Positions 8,436 to 17,218 of a stretch of DNA of 64,000 nt are shown in pieces. Each line of letters begins with the position of its first letter. Positions within the stretch are counted from its first letter, which is position 1. Source of the DNA: a virus. The notes below the pieces were generated by a model that ran no database searches, had not been told where the DNA came from, and worked only from the letters and a program-made list of their open reading frames with translations. The stretch lies in IMG/VR virus record IMGVR_UViG_3300032293_001706, positions 62,001 to 126,000 of that record; one strand, written 5' to 3'. The position numbers were made by a program, and so were the translations under genes.

Positions 8436-8737
8436 TATCCAGGAATTTGATATGGGTTTTTTCTGTTGTATTTATTTATTTTGATGTTTTCTTTTCTGTC
8501 TATAATGTCATCTTTTGTTCCTGCATTTTCATTACCTACATCAAGAAAAATACCAGTTCCTCTACCTAAAGAATCACCATCGGCAATAGCATCTTTATTT
8601 GTGGTTCCATAAAGATTATCGACATTATAATCGTTTCTTGCAAATAATTTTTGTCTTTGTTGTTCGGCATAAAAACTCATTTGGTTTTTATCTGCTTCTG
8701 GTTGAGAAAAATCTAATTTATCATTTTGTGTACTCAT
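8435..8737 (-). CDS. Hypothetical small hydrophilic protein
   Basis: 100 aa, highly polar and rich in Asn, Asp, Lys and Gln, probably largely disordered, with no hydrophobic core segment. Begins MSTQNDKLDFSQPEADK and ends KNPYQIPG. Start overlaps the end of the upstream gene (4 nt) and its stop overlaps the next ATG, so it belongs to the same transcription unit. I do not recognise the family; a minor virion protein is plausible from context only. Confidence 0.6.
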   Translation of the reverse strand: MSTQNDKLDFSQPEADKNQMSFYAEQQRQKLFARNDYNVDNLYGTTNKDAIADGDSLGRGTGIFLDVGNENAGTKDDIIDRKENIKINKYNRKNPYQIPG

Positions 8738-9201
8738 AGTATTAATTTTTTAAACCAATTATTTATTTGTTCGATTTCTTCAGAAATACCTGAAATTCTT
8801 TGACTTATTTTCTTATGTGAATGTGATGGTCTAAAATCAGTTCTTAAATCATCATTCTTAGTATGTGTTGATATAAATTGATTATCCATAGCAGCATCGC
8901 TTTTTATTTGTTTTGGTAATCTTTTTCCTTCTCTTGAACTTTTAAGTTGATGTTCAACCCATCCTTTGAATGTTCCACCACCTAAGATATGATATTCAGG
9001 ACTTGATGTATTTCCGTTACTATCGAACCAGTTTTTTATTCTTTTTAATTGTTGATATGTTGCATAACCTGTTTCGGACAACTCTTTAGCTCTTTTAACA
9101 TTCTCGACACTTTGGTTGGAGTATTTAGAAATTGAATTTCTTAAAATTTCCAAAATGTGTGGAGGAATATGATAATGGTGTCCGTATAGGTCCTTATTCA
9201 C
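8734..9201 (-). CDS. Hypothetical protein
   Basis: 155 aa, mostly helical in appearance, with a His-rich beginning (MNKDLYGHHYHIPPHIL) and a polar central part; ends with an amphipathic helix (EEIEQINNWFKKLIL). No recognised domain, signal peptide or membrane helix. It overlaps both neighbours (8 nt with the upstream gene, 4 nt with the downstream gene), so translational coupling is likely. Context suggests a structural or assembly role; this is a guess. Confidence 0.6.
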   Translation of the reverse strand: MNKDLYGHHYHIPPHILEILRNSISKYSNQSVENVKRAKELSETGYATYQQLKRIKNWFDSNGNTSSPEYHILGGGTFKGWVEHQLKSSREGKRLPKQIKSDAAMDNQFISTHTKNDDLRTDFRPSHSHKKISQRISGISEEIEQINNWFKKLIL

Positions 9202-9898
9202 TTTTCAACATTTTTATTAATTCGTTTATGGTTATGCTTTCAGTTTCCGCTTGTTTTTTCAAAAACTTAATATTCTTTTTTAAAATTTTAGATACAGATG
9301 TTTCTTTTTTTGTAATATCCCCATCTTTCTTTGATTTTTTAACCAATATATCTTCAGTTACCTCATTTTCTTTTTCAAACAGTCTTTGCATTTTTTTCTT
9401 ACCTGGAATTTTTCCCATTTCTTTGGCTCTTTCCTCGGCATTAGATTCAATTTCTTTTTTTTCTGATTTAGATTTAGTATCTTCAATACCTAATAATTCA
9501 GATAAATAATCGACAGTTTCATCATAGGTCATAAAATCTGTTTCTTCTTCCCTACCAAAAACTTTACTCATATCTTCTTCATAAAAATGTCTTCTATACC
9601 CCATTCTAAAAATATCATAAACATTTCTTGCCATTGATATGGTTTGGTCTGTGGTTTTCTTTGGTGTAACATGTGGGTCTAATATCGGAATTTTTGAACT
9701 TAAAAAAGTTCCGTCTCTATCAACCAATTCATCTATTTCACCTTCAGATTTTTCAGATTTTCTTTTTATAACATCCAAATAACTTTTATGGTTTCTACAC
9801 GGCATGTATCTATCATTATACATTTTATGTGTTCCAATACAACCAAGTTCTTTGGCTTTTTGGACTGCTTCTTCCTTAGTTTTATATTCGTGTATCAT
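9194..9898 (-). CDS. Hypothetical charged protein with Cys/His N-terminal element
   Basis: 234 aa. The first ~40 residues (YKTKEEAVQKAKELGC, then GTHKMYNDRYMPCRNH) form a compact unit of a type I associate with large phage proteins, with two Cys and two His that might bind metal. The rest is highly charged and Lys/Glu-rich, with likely coiled coil near 150-215. It is the first gene of the minus-strand run ending at 7458; a TATTTAT motif lies 19 nt upstream (9918-9924). Function unknown. Confidence 0.65.
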   Translation of the reverse strand: MIHEYKTKEEAVQKAKELGCIGTHKMYNDRYMPCRNHKSYLDVIKRKSEKSEGEIDELVDRDGTFLSSKIPILDPHVTPKKTTDQTISMARNVYDIFRMGYRRHFYEEDMSKVFGREEETDFMTYDETVDYLSELLGIEDTKSKSEKKEIESNAEERAKEMGKIPGKKKMQRLFEKENEVTEDILVKKSKKDGDITKKETSVSKILKKNIKFLKKQAETESITINELIKMLKSE

Positions 9899-9917
9899 TT
9901 ATAGAATTTATTTTATT

Positions 9918-9924
9918 ATAAATA
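9918..9924 (-). promoter_or_regulatory. TATTTAT motif upstream of 9898 start
   Basis: On the minus strand the motif reads TATTTAT, 19 nt before the ATG at 9898. It forms a back-to-back pair with the plus-strand motif at 9937-9947. Confidence 0.35.
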
Positions 9925-9936
9925 CAATAATGTTTG

Positions 9937-9947
9937 TATTTATTTAT
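9937..9947 (+). promoter_or_regulatory. Overlapping TATTTAT motifs before fibre gene
   Basis: Two overlapping TATTTAT copies (9937-9943 and 9941-9947) end 6 and 2 nt before the ATG at 9950. The first has the spacing seen before other probable late genes. Confidence 0.45.
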
Positions 9948-9949
9948 GA

Positions 9950-12490
9950 ATGGCAACACAGAATATCAATAACTTTTATTTTAGAAGATTCGATGCATTT
10001 ACAGACGACAGTGAATATACTGATTTCTTTCTAGTTGCAGACGAAAAACAATACGATGAAGAAGTAATTTTTTCTAATCAATTAATTGCATATGAAAACG
10101 GACAAAGATTACCAATCAACATAGAATTGTTCAATACTGGTTCATCACAAAATATTTTATTATCATATGGTGAATATAATACAGGAAACACATTAGTTTC
10201 TTTAAACAATTACAATGATAATACATTAAATGATACTTGTTATAGTGCATTTACAGGTATTTGTGATGTAGGTTTAACAGCTATTGATAATGGACTTGTT
10301 ACGGATATGACAGGAAATACTTTGTATTATTCTATGGGTATCCGAGATGATTACAAGTTTGACCCATTACATTACGATAGAAGATTTAAAATGAGACCTG
10401 TAACAGGATACACACAAAGTCCTAATACAAGATTTTCAGGTATTTCGTCCCAAATATTGTATAATATTGTGACAAAAACAGGCTCAACAATTGGTCAATA
10501 TTATGACTTATATGGTGGATACCTACAAGGGTTTTATCAATTATATGGGTATGATTATAAGGTTTTACCTGAAAGAACAAATAAGGGTTGGACGGTTGAA
10601 ATGTTACTAAAACCTAGAGTAACCGATGAATTTACACCTGGTGAAAATCAAACTTATTTAAATAACATATATCCTGATAACGCTGGTACTTTCTTTTTCA
10701 TGGGTACAAGAGCGGAAAATAAATTTTGGCATTACGCTTCAGGTACAAATTCAGGGAATACAGGATATACAAGAGTAACAGAAAGTTTATCAAACGGATG
10801 TATCGAAACTTGTTCTTGTAGTAATACAGCGGTAACAAATTCAAATTGTTATACAACATATCCACTTTCGGCAATTACAATACAAAAAAATTGTTCAACG
10901 GACACCGTAATACAAACAGAAAAAAATACACAATTAGACACATATTCAAATGCACTTTCATTTAGATTAGAAGGTGACCCAACCAATCCAAAATTATGTG
11001 TAAAATACCTTTTATGGACGGGTAATTGCGAAACAACAGGAAGTTGTACAAATACCGGAGTAACTTATGAAACAGGTTATACAATTACTGAAATTTGTTC
11101 AACTGACGGAATTTATGATGTTTGTAGAACAGGAAATACTGGTATTGACAATTGGGTAATGATTAATGTCGTATTCAGTAGATATCAAACATTAGAAGAT
11201 TGTGATTTAATTAATTTAGGTGGTTTAGGTGGGATGAGAGAATTAGTTTACACGGCATCCGCAGTTGATAATACGGTGTCGTTAATTAAACCCCCTAGTA
11301 CACATCCTGATAACACATACCCCGAAAAAGTTGAAATAATTAGTTTGCAACAAAAGTGGTTAGAAGAAAGAAACTATAGATTGGGTGATTTAATTTTTTA
11401 TGTAAACGGAAAACGTTTTATGAAAATTGAAAACTTTGAAGAAATTATTCCAAGAGAATTGGATGAAGTTAAAGAAAAACAAGTAGGAGTTCCGTTTAAT
11501 ATTTCTTGGGGTGGTGGTAGTTTCGGTCTAAGAGAATCATTAACATTTAGTGGTTGTTCAGGAGCAACAGGACCATATATTCAAGACCCTGAAGTAATGT
11601 CTGAAAATACTTTAAGTGGTACTAGTCTATCAGGTCTATCAACTCCAATATTAATAGAACAAAATTTTGGTGGTACATTTATGGGTGCAATATCAGAATT
11701 TAGAATGTATATTGAACCTTTAGTTTCATCACAAATACAACATAACTACAGAATACTAAAAGATAAATACCAATTCTTTGATGTTGATTGTCCAACTTGT
11801 CCGACACCAACTCCGACACCAACACCTTCTGTTACCCCTAATCTATCACCAACTCCGACACCATCGGTTACTCCAACGGCAACAATTACATCGACACCAA
11901 CACCGACACCAAGCGAATTGCCGAAGTTGGCTTATCTATTCATAGAACCACAAACAGGTTCAACATTAATTGGTCAATACTTATACGACTTGGATAATAC
12001 AAGATTGTTCTTTGGATTTACAAACGCATCAATGCCTGATACAACAGATGCGACACAATTCAATGTGGATATGAACCAATATGTTTCTTATTCTGGTTGG
12101 TCAAATGGAGTATTCCCCGCAGTTCAAAGTGAAACTGTACCACAAACATCAGGAGGTGTTGATAGTTTTGGAAACGCAATACAAGCATACAACTTCAAAA
12201 CACACGAAGTTTCTGCTCATACGATTAATAGTCCTGCGTGGTTTACTTGGATTATTGCAACAGGTTTCACAAACGGATTACAACAATTGCAGATTGATTA
12301 TAATGTCAATGGAAATCCGAATGTATTTACAACAGTATTTACCGAATCAACAATTAGAAGTCAAACATTTACTTATACAGGTTCAACAATACCTCCTGGA
12401 ACATATAGAGTTTACACCACATTTAGTGACTTTGCATTCTATATCACAGATAATGATAATATATACTTTAAAGGTAATGTTTGTGGGTAA
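9950..12490 (+). CDS. LamG-like virion fibre/adhesin protein
   Basis: 846 aa. An N-terminal part (residues 1-150, MATQNINNFYFRRF onward) is probably the virion-attachment domain. Residues ~195-600 look like a concanavalin/LamG-type jelly roll: GWTVEMLLKPR, FFFMGTRAENKFW, IFYVNGKRFMKIENF and GAISEFRMYIEPL are the usual strands, with Cys-rich insertions near 280-390. A Thr-Pro linker (about 614-660) leads to a separate C-terminal beta domain of ~185 residues. Such proteins normally bind glycans or host surface. A TATTTAT motif sits just upstream, as expected for a late gene. The exact virion location is unknown. Confidence 0.65.
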   Translation: MATQNINNFYFRRFDAFTDDSEYTDFFLVADEKQYDEEVIFSNQLIAYENGQRLPINIELFNTGSSQNILLSYGEYNTGNTLVSLNNYNDNTLNDTCYSAFTGICDVGLTAIDNGLVTDMTGNTLYYSMGIRDDYKFDPLHYDRRFKMRPVTGYTQSPNTRFSGISSQILYNIVTKTGSTIGQYYDLYGGYLQGFYQLYGYDYKVLPERTNKGWTVEMLLKPRVTDEFTPGENQTYLNNIYPDNAGTFFFMGTRAENKFWHYASGTNSGNTGYTRVTESLSNGCIETCSCSNTAVTNSNCYTTYPLSAITIQKNCSTDTVIQTEKNTQLDTYSNALSFRLEGDPTNPKLCVKYLLWTGNCETTGSCTNTGVTYETGYTITEICSTDGIYDVCRTGNTGIDNWVMINVVFSRYQTLEDCDLINLGGLGGMRELVYTASAVDNTVSLIKPPSTHPDNTYPEKVEIISLQQKWLEERNYRLGDLIFYVNGKRFMKIENFEEIIPRELDEVKEKQVGVPFNISWGGGSFGLRESLTFSGCSGATGPYIQDPEVMSENTLSGTSLSGLSTPILIEQNFGGTFMGAISEFRMYIEPLVSSQIQHNYRILKDKYQFFDVDCPTCPTPTPTPTPSVTPNLSPTPTPSVTPTATITSTPTPTPSELPKLAYLFIEPQTGSTLIGQYLYDLDNTRLFFGFTNASMPDTTDATQFNVDMNQYVSYSGWSNGVFPAVQSETVPQTSGGVDSFGNAIQAYNFKTHEVSAHTINSPAWFTWIIATGFTNGLQQLQIDYNVNGNPNVFTTVFTESTIRSQTFTYTGSTIPPGTYRVYTTFSDFAFYITDNDNIYFKGNVCG
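11790..11922 (+). repeat. Thr-Pro coding microsatellite-like linker
   Basis: Low-complexity CCAACTCCGACA-type units encode a TPTPTPS-rich linker between the LamG-like and C-terminal domains of the fibre protein. Repeat number can change by slippage, altering linker length without breaking the frame when units are multiples of three. Confidence 0.7.
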
Positions 12491-12508
12491 AATAAATAAA
12501 TTAAATAG

Positions 12509-12515
12509 TATTTAT
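12509..12515 (+). promoter_or_regulatory. TATTTAT motif, 5 nt before ATG
   Basis: TATTTAT ends 5 nt before the ATG at 12521; same spacing as at 6955, 21736, 51073 and 17209 (minus). Confidence 0.45.
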
Positions 12516-12520
12516 ATATA

Positions 12521-12901
12521 ATGGAATTTTTTATAAAAAAAGGCGCAACACTCCCAATTCTTAAAATGCAAATTGTTAAGGATGGTAGGAACGATTTCCG
12601 TAATTTCATGGAAGATTTGGAAAATGCAATTATTACATTTTCAATGAGGAATGAAGGTGATGGTACATTAAAAATAGCTTCAAAACCAGCATATATTGTT
12701 CAAAAATTAATGGATAATCCTGATGCTCCTGTTGAATATTATATATATTATCAGTTTACCTCTAGTGATACAAAGAAATCAGGAAGGTTTTTAGGTGAAT
12801 TTAGTGTAACCACTGCACAAGGGGAACTCATTGTTCCAATTAGAGAAAATCTTTATATTAATGTAACCGATTCATTTATTAAAACACAATATTGTTGTTG
12901 A
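12521..12901 (+). CDS. Small virion protein, BppU-N-like fold suspected
   Basis: 126 aa. Starts MEFFIKKGATLPILKM and continues with DLENAIITFSMRNEGDG and GRFLGEFSVTTAQGELIVPI; this strand pattern resembles the N-terminal domain of BppU-type baseplate/fibre proteins, which anchors receptor-binding parts. It ends in Cys-Cys. It follows the LamG-like fibre gene by 30 nt and has its own TATTTAT motif, so a role as fibre partner or attachment protein is plausible. The family assignment is from pattern memory and is weak. Confidence 0.5.
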   Translation: MEFFIKKGATLPILKMQIVKDGRNDFRNFMEDLENAIITFSMRNEGDGTLKIASKPAYIVQKLMDNPDAPVEYYIYYQFTSSDTKKSGRFLGEFSVTTAQGELIVPIRENLYINVTDSFIKTQYCC

Positions 12902-12994
12902 TTTTATAATGTCTTAATATTATCATTTTCTTGAAATGAGGAAGGTAAATGTTATAATTCATGACAGCTAATACACCACTCGGAAAGGAAAAAT
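12902..12994 (+). promoter_or_regulatory. DNA polymerase leader with SD-like RBS
   Basis: The 93-nt leader contains GGAAAGG (12982-12988) 6 nt before the ATG at 12995, the only convincing Shine-Dalgarno-like site I found in the window. An overlapping out-of-frame mini-ORF (ATG 12961, stop 13015-13017, 18 codons) could act as an upstream ORF. Other genes here start after A/T-rich sequence without SD. Confidence 0.4.
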
Positions 12995-15724
12995 ATGATT
13001 ACACAAGAAGACATTAAAAAATTTTTAGAGGGGTCAGACCCTGAAGAATTCATTACATCAATTGAATTCGATTATCAAACAGATTACATTTACAAAATTA
13101 AAGAAGTACCAGGAAAAGGTAAAATCCTTCAGAAGGATAGTTTTATTGCTTTTGCTTGGGTCGGAGATTTAAGAGGTTTGAACTTTTATAAAGGTTCAAA
13201 AGAACTACAAAAAAGTTCCATGTCGAAATATGGAATTGTAATTGAACAATTAAAAACAATGGGGGATGAAAGATTGGAAAAAGGTTTAACCTATATGGTT
13301 AAGTCTTTAAAGGGTTATAGACCGTTGATTCAATTTTTTAGAGATGGAGGTTTGGACCCTTGGGGTGAAAATTTAAGGGATAAAATAATGATATTACCTC
13401 CCGTTGAACAATATTTGGTTCAAAAAGAAAAAAGATTATTTAAAGGATTTGCCGATTATGATGAAGTTACTCGATTAGTATTTGACTTGGAAACAACTTC
13501 TCTTGAACCTAAAGATGGTAGAATTTTCATGATTGGTTTAAAAACAAACAAGGGTTATCATAAGGTAATTGAATGTTTGGAAGAAGAACAAGAAAAGGAT
13601 GCCATCATTGAGTTTTTTAATATTATAAATCAAATAAAACCATCTATCATTGGGGGACATAATTCATTTAACTTCGACTGGCATTGGATATTTGAAAGAT
13701 GTAAGATTTTGGGTTTGGACATTAAAAAAATATGTCATTCGATGAACCCTGAAAGAACAATTACACAATCAAAACAACTTCTGAAGTTAGCAAATGAGGT
13801 TGAAGATTATATGCAAACTTCAATATGGGGTTATAATATTATTGACATCTTACATTCAGTAAGAAGGGCTCAAGCAATTAATTCAAACATTAAAGCTGCG
13901 GGTTTGAAATATATTACTAAATACTTAAACGCCGAGGCACAAGACCGTGTATATATTGAACATACTGAAATCGGTTCACTATATAAAAAGAAAGAAGAAT
14001 ATTGGTTAAATATTACAAACGGAAAATATCGAAAAGTTGGATTAGACTCAAAAATTGATAGTGTATGTGAAAGAAGAAACGACATATACATTAAAACAAC
14101 AGGTGATAATATTGTTGAAAGATATCTTGATGATGACTTGGAGGAAACTCTATTAGTGGATAAGGAATTTAATCAAGCTTCATTCTTACTTGCATCAATG
14201 ATTCCAACAACGTATGAAAGGGTTTCCACAATGGGAACAGCGACATTATGGCGAATGTTGATGGTTGCCTGGTCATATAAATATGGTTTAGCAATTCCGC
14301 AAAAACAAACTAAAACCGAATTTGTTGGAGGTCTTTCAAGACTGTTAAAAGTTGGATATTCAAAAAACGTTTTGAAGTTAGACTTTAGTTCACTTTATCC
14401 ATCAATTCAATTGGTTCATGATGTGTTCCCAAAATGTGACGTAACAGGAGCGATGAAGGCAATGTTGACTTATTTTAGGGATACTAGGATTAAGTATAAA
14501 AATTTGGCTTCAGAATATAAGACAAAAGATAAAGTTTTGTCACAAACTTACGACAGAAAACAATTACCTATTAAAATTTTTATTAACTCACTATTCGGAG
14601 CGTTATCCGCCCCTCAAGTATTTCATTGGGGGGATATGTACATGGGTGAACAAATTACGACTACGGGAAGGCAATACCTTAGACAGATGTTGTATTTCTT
14701 TATGAAAAGAGGTTATACCCCATTGGTTTGTGATACGGACGGTATGAACTTTTCACTACCCGAAAATGGTGTTGATGATAGAAGATATGTTGGTAAAGGA
14801 AACAATTGGTTGGTGGAAAAAGGTAAAATTTATGAAGGGTACGAAGCCGATGTTGCAGAGTATAATGATATGTTTATGAAAGGAGCAATGGGTCTTGATT
14901 GTGATGGAACTTGGAAGTCTTGTATCAACATTGCCAGAAAAAATTACGCAACAATGGAAAATAACGGTAAAATCAAATTAACAGGAAACACAATCAAATC
15001 AAAAAAACTACCGTTATATATTGAAGAATTTTTGGATAAGGGTGTTAAAATGTTACTTGATGGGGACGGTAGTGGGTTTGTAGAATATTATTATGAATAT
15101 CTACAAAAAATCACAGATATGAAAATTCCTCTTAAATCAATTGCATCAAGGGCTAAAGTTAAAATGTCTTTAGCCGATTATAAAGTAAGATGTACTCAAA
15201 AGACAAAAGCCGGTAGTCTGATGTCGAAAATGGCACACTTAGAATTAGCTATTAGAGACGGATTAAACGTTAATTTGGGTGACGTAATTTATTATGTAAA
15301 CAACGGTACAAGAGCATCACATGGGGATGTTCAAAAGAAAAACGATTCAGTTGTGATTAATTGTTATAGATTAGACAATGAAGAACTTGAAAAAAATCCT
15401 GATATGCTTGGGGAATATAATGTTCCGAGGGCGGTAACAACATTTAATAAAAGAATTGCTCCATTAATGGTTGTTTTTAAAGATGACGTTAGGGATTCAT
15501 TATTGATTGATAATCCTGAAAAACGTGAATTTTTTACTAAAGAACAGTGTGAATTGATAAATGGTTATCCTTTGGAGGATGGTGACCAAGATGAAATCTC
15601 TGATTTGTTGAGTTTATCTGAAAGTGAAAATATATATTGGGAAAAGAGAAGTTTGAACCCTAATTATATCTATGAATTGGCCGAAGAAGGATGGGAACAA
15701 CATGTCGATTTAAATAAGAATTAA
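12995..15724 (+). CDS. 43: Family B DNA polymerase (T4 gp43-like)
   Basis: 909 aa, close to T4 gp43 (898 aa). Replicative polymerase with proofreading. Exonuclease domain: Exo I VFDLETTSLEP (D164, E166), Exo II IIGGHNSFNFDWHW, Exo III region GYNIIDILHSV. Polymerase domain: motif A KLDFSSLYPS (D463), motif B KIFINSLFGA (K527 to A536) and motif C VCDTDG (D580, D582). Motif C has Gly where most relatives have Ser (DTDS). No intein interrupts it, although these motifs are common insertion sites. It lies apart from the main replication block at 43-51 kb and has an SD-like site GGAAAGG 6 nt upstream of the ATG. Confidence 0.95.
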   Translation: MITQEDIKKFLEGSDPEEFITSIEFDYQTDYIYKIKEVPGKGKILQKDSFIAFAWVGDLRGLNFYKGSKELQKSSMSKYGIVIEQLKTMGDERLEKGLTYMVKSLKGYRPLIQFFRDGGLDPWGENLRDKIMILPPVEQYLVQKEKRLFKGFADYDEVTRLVFDLETTSLEPKDGRIFMIGLKTNKGYHKVIECLEEEQEKDAIIEFFNIINQIKPSIIGGHNSFNFDWHWIFERCKILGLDIKKICHSMNPERTITQSKQLLKLANEVEDYMQTSIWGYNIIDILHSVRRAQAINSNIKAAGLKYITKYLNAEAQDRVYIEHTEIGSLYKKKEEYWLNITNGKYRKVGLDSKIDSVCERRNDIYIKTTGDNIVERYLDDDLEETLLVDKEFNQASFLLASMIPTTYERVSTMGTATLWRMLMVAWSYKYGLAIPQKQTKTEFVGGLSRLLKVGYSKNVLKLDFSSLYPSIQLVHDVFPKCDVTGAMKAMLTYFRDTRIKYKNLASEYKTKDKVLSQTYDRKQLPIKIFINSLFGALSAPQVFHWGDMYMGEQITTTGRQYLRQMLYFFMKRGYTPLVCDTDGMNFSLPENGVDDRRYVGKGNNWLVEKGKIYEGYEADVAEYNDMFMKGAMGLDCDGTWKSCINIARKNYATMENNGKIKLTGNTIKSKKLPLYIEEFLDKGVKMLLDGDGSGFVEYYYEYLQKITDMKIPLKSIASRAKVKMSLADYKVRCTQKTKAGSLMSKMAHLELAIRDGLNVNLGDVIYYVNNGTRASHGDVQKKNDSVVINCYRLDNEELEKNPDMLGEYNVPRAVTTFNKRIAPLMVVFKDDVRDSLLIDNPEKREFFTKEQCELINGYPLEDGDQDEISDLLSLSESENIYWEKRSLNPNYIYELAEEGWEQHVDLNKN

Positions 15725-15734
15725 AATACTTTTT

Positions 15735-16070
15735 TTATTGATATTTAATTCCATCACTAGATAAAATAAACCAATAACCTCCAATGAAATAAAATTCGAC
15801 ACTTGAACCTGAATTTAATTCAATGTCATCATATTTGTCATCGAATTTATTTCTATCAGGTTTTATAATTGTTTTTGTTAAAGATTTAATATAAACGTGG
15901 TCGGTTGTTGAACTATCCAAAGTGATTTCACAATCGTCCACGTTTTTAACAATTATTATGTGTTCACCTTTTGTTACATAGGTTTTTTCCGACAAAATTA
16001 TGCCTTCAGAGGATTCGACCTCAATTCCATTTATAATTCTTTTTGAGGGTATATTCTTTAATATTGGCAT
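15735..16070 (-). CDS. Hypothetical beta-rich virion protein
   Basis: 111 aa. Beta-strand-rich with a C-terminal segment (GSSVEFYFIGGYWFILSSDGIK) of the kind seen in phage capsid or fibre accessory proteins. No catalytic residues. It shares a stop/start overlap with the gp13-like neck gene upstream, so it is probably co-expressed with head-neck genes. Convergent with the DNA polymerase gene 10 nt away. I cannot name the family. Confidence 0.6.
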   Translation of the reverse strand: MPILKNIPSKRIINGIEVESSEGIILSEKTYVTKGEHIIIVKNVDDCEITLDSSTTDHVYIKSLTKTIIKPDRNKFDDKYDDIELNSGSSVEFYFIGGYWFILSSDGIKYQ

Positions 16071-17197
16071 TAAATTACGTAGAAATTTCCAGGGAAAGCT
16101 CTAAACTTCAATTGTTTGTTAAGGTTTTCAGCTATTAAAGCTTCTCTTTCCATAACCTTGTCAGGTCTTAATCTCGTTAATTGACCTTCAGCGCCAATTA
16201 GTTCTTCAAGTAGTTTCGCTCTTTCATCTTTCGCCTCAGTAGCCAAAGAAGTATAATCAAGAGTTAATTCTGAATCGGGTGTTTTTAAGTTTCCACTATA
16301 CTTTCCCCAAACACGAGAAAGAGTTTCTTTACAATATGCGGTGAACCATCTTCTAACCCATTGTTGTGCAGGAACATTTAATTCAGACCAAGAAAGTTCT
16401 TCTAATGGCACATCTGAAGGTAATTTAACGATGTCAGGGTTTTTTGCTAAACAATCATTTCTATCGCCATCTGTGGTGTCATAATACCAATACCAACATC
16501 TGTATCTGTTAAATGAAATATTTGAGAAGTCGAATCTACCACCAGGTACGTTATAAAGATGTACAATTTTCTTTCCATCAGGTGCTGCGGTGATTCTATA
16601 TGTTAAATCACCAATGATAATTCTTTGTTTGATATTTCTATCTGCCATTCTTAAAAGAACGTCAAATGCTGGCATCATAAAATAACTACCACCCACACCA
16701 AATTGTGCATATCCTGCGGGTCCACCAAGACCAGTACCTCCGAAACCATATAATCCACCCATGAACGGGTCAAAGAAAGTATCATTTAATTCCGCTCTTT
16801 GAAACCAAAGAAGTTCGTTAATTTCTCTCCCTGCAGGAATTTCATATAGTTGTTGATTTGGAACCAAATCAAAATAATCTTTTTTCAAGACCCAAGGACC
16901 ACCAGCTTGTAAACCAACAATTTTTGAATACGCATAAGTATATTGGGTTTCCCAATCTAAACTACGAGTAATAAGTGCGTTTGCAACTGAACGTTCATCC
17001 AAATTAAGACCGTTTAATGAAGTCCATTGTGAATCTATCAACCAATTAAGAACATATTGGGTATAATCACCAATAGCAAGTTCCATTAACGAATCCATTT
17101 GTTCGTCTTCCAATTCAACACCTCTAACGGGTGCTCCAAGAAGATTTCTTATTCTTCTATAAAGTCTGCTTCTTTCGGGTTCTTGTATAATAGCCAT
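16070..17197 (-). CDS. 13: Neck protein, T4 gp13-like
   Basis: 375 aa from the ATG at 17197; a TTG two codons upstream (17203) is a less likely start and lies within the TATTTAT motif. The N-terminus, RRIRNLLGAPVRGVELEDEQMDSLMELAIGDY in overlapping pieces near residues 14-45, matches the LGxPVxxVELxDxQ signature of T4-type neck/head-completion proteins that seal the portal and join the tail. The remainder is beta-rich with a Gly/Phe-rich stretch near 145-170. Longer than T4 gp13 (309 aa). Its place beside other neck genes supports the call, but the identity rests mainly on the N-terminal motif. Confidence 0.6.
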   Translation of the reverse strand: MAIIQEPERSRLYRRIRNLLGAPVRGVELEDEQMDSLMELAIGDYTQYVLNWLIDSQWTSLNGLNLDERSVANALITRSLDWETQYTYAYSKIVGLQAGGPWVLKKDYFDLVPNQQLYEIPAGREINELLWFQRAELNDTFFDPFMGGLYGFGGTGLGGPAGYAQFGVGGSYFMMPAFDVLLRMADRNIKQRIIIGDLTYRITAAPDGKKIVHLYNVPGGRFDFSNISFNRYRCWYWYYDTTDGDRNDCLAKNPDIVKLPSDVPLEELSWSELNVPAQQWVRRWFTAYCKETLSRVWGKYSGNLKTPDSELTLDYTSLATEAKDERAKLLEELIGAEGQLTRLRPDKVMEREALIAENLNKQLKFRAFPGNFYVI

Positions 17198-17202
17198 TAA
17201 CA

Positions 17203-17209
17203 ATAAATA
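17203..17209 (-). promoter_or_regulatory. TATTTAT motif, 5 nt before ATG (minus)
   Basis: Minus-strand TATTTAT, then 5 nt, then the ATG at 17197. Matches the plus-strand examples. Confidence 0.45.
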
Positions 17210-17218
17210 TCATAGATA

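Noticed and set aside
9916-9923. TATAAATA matching the T4 late promoter
   Set aside because: It is the complement of a minus-strand TATTTAT and lies in a divergent promoter pair; no consistent plus-strand TATAAATA spacing to starts was seen elsewhere.
11790-11922. Repeated CCAACTCCGACA-like units as CRISPR or minisatellite
   Set aside because: No spacers; in-frame Thr-Pro linker within a coding gene explains them.
12961-13017. 18-codon ORF overlapping the polymerase start
   Set aside because: Short, no homologue recognised; kept only as a possible leader ORF.
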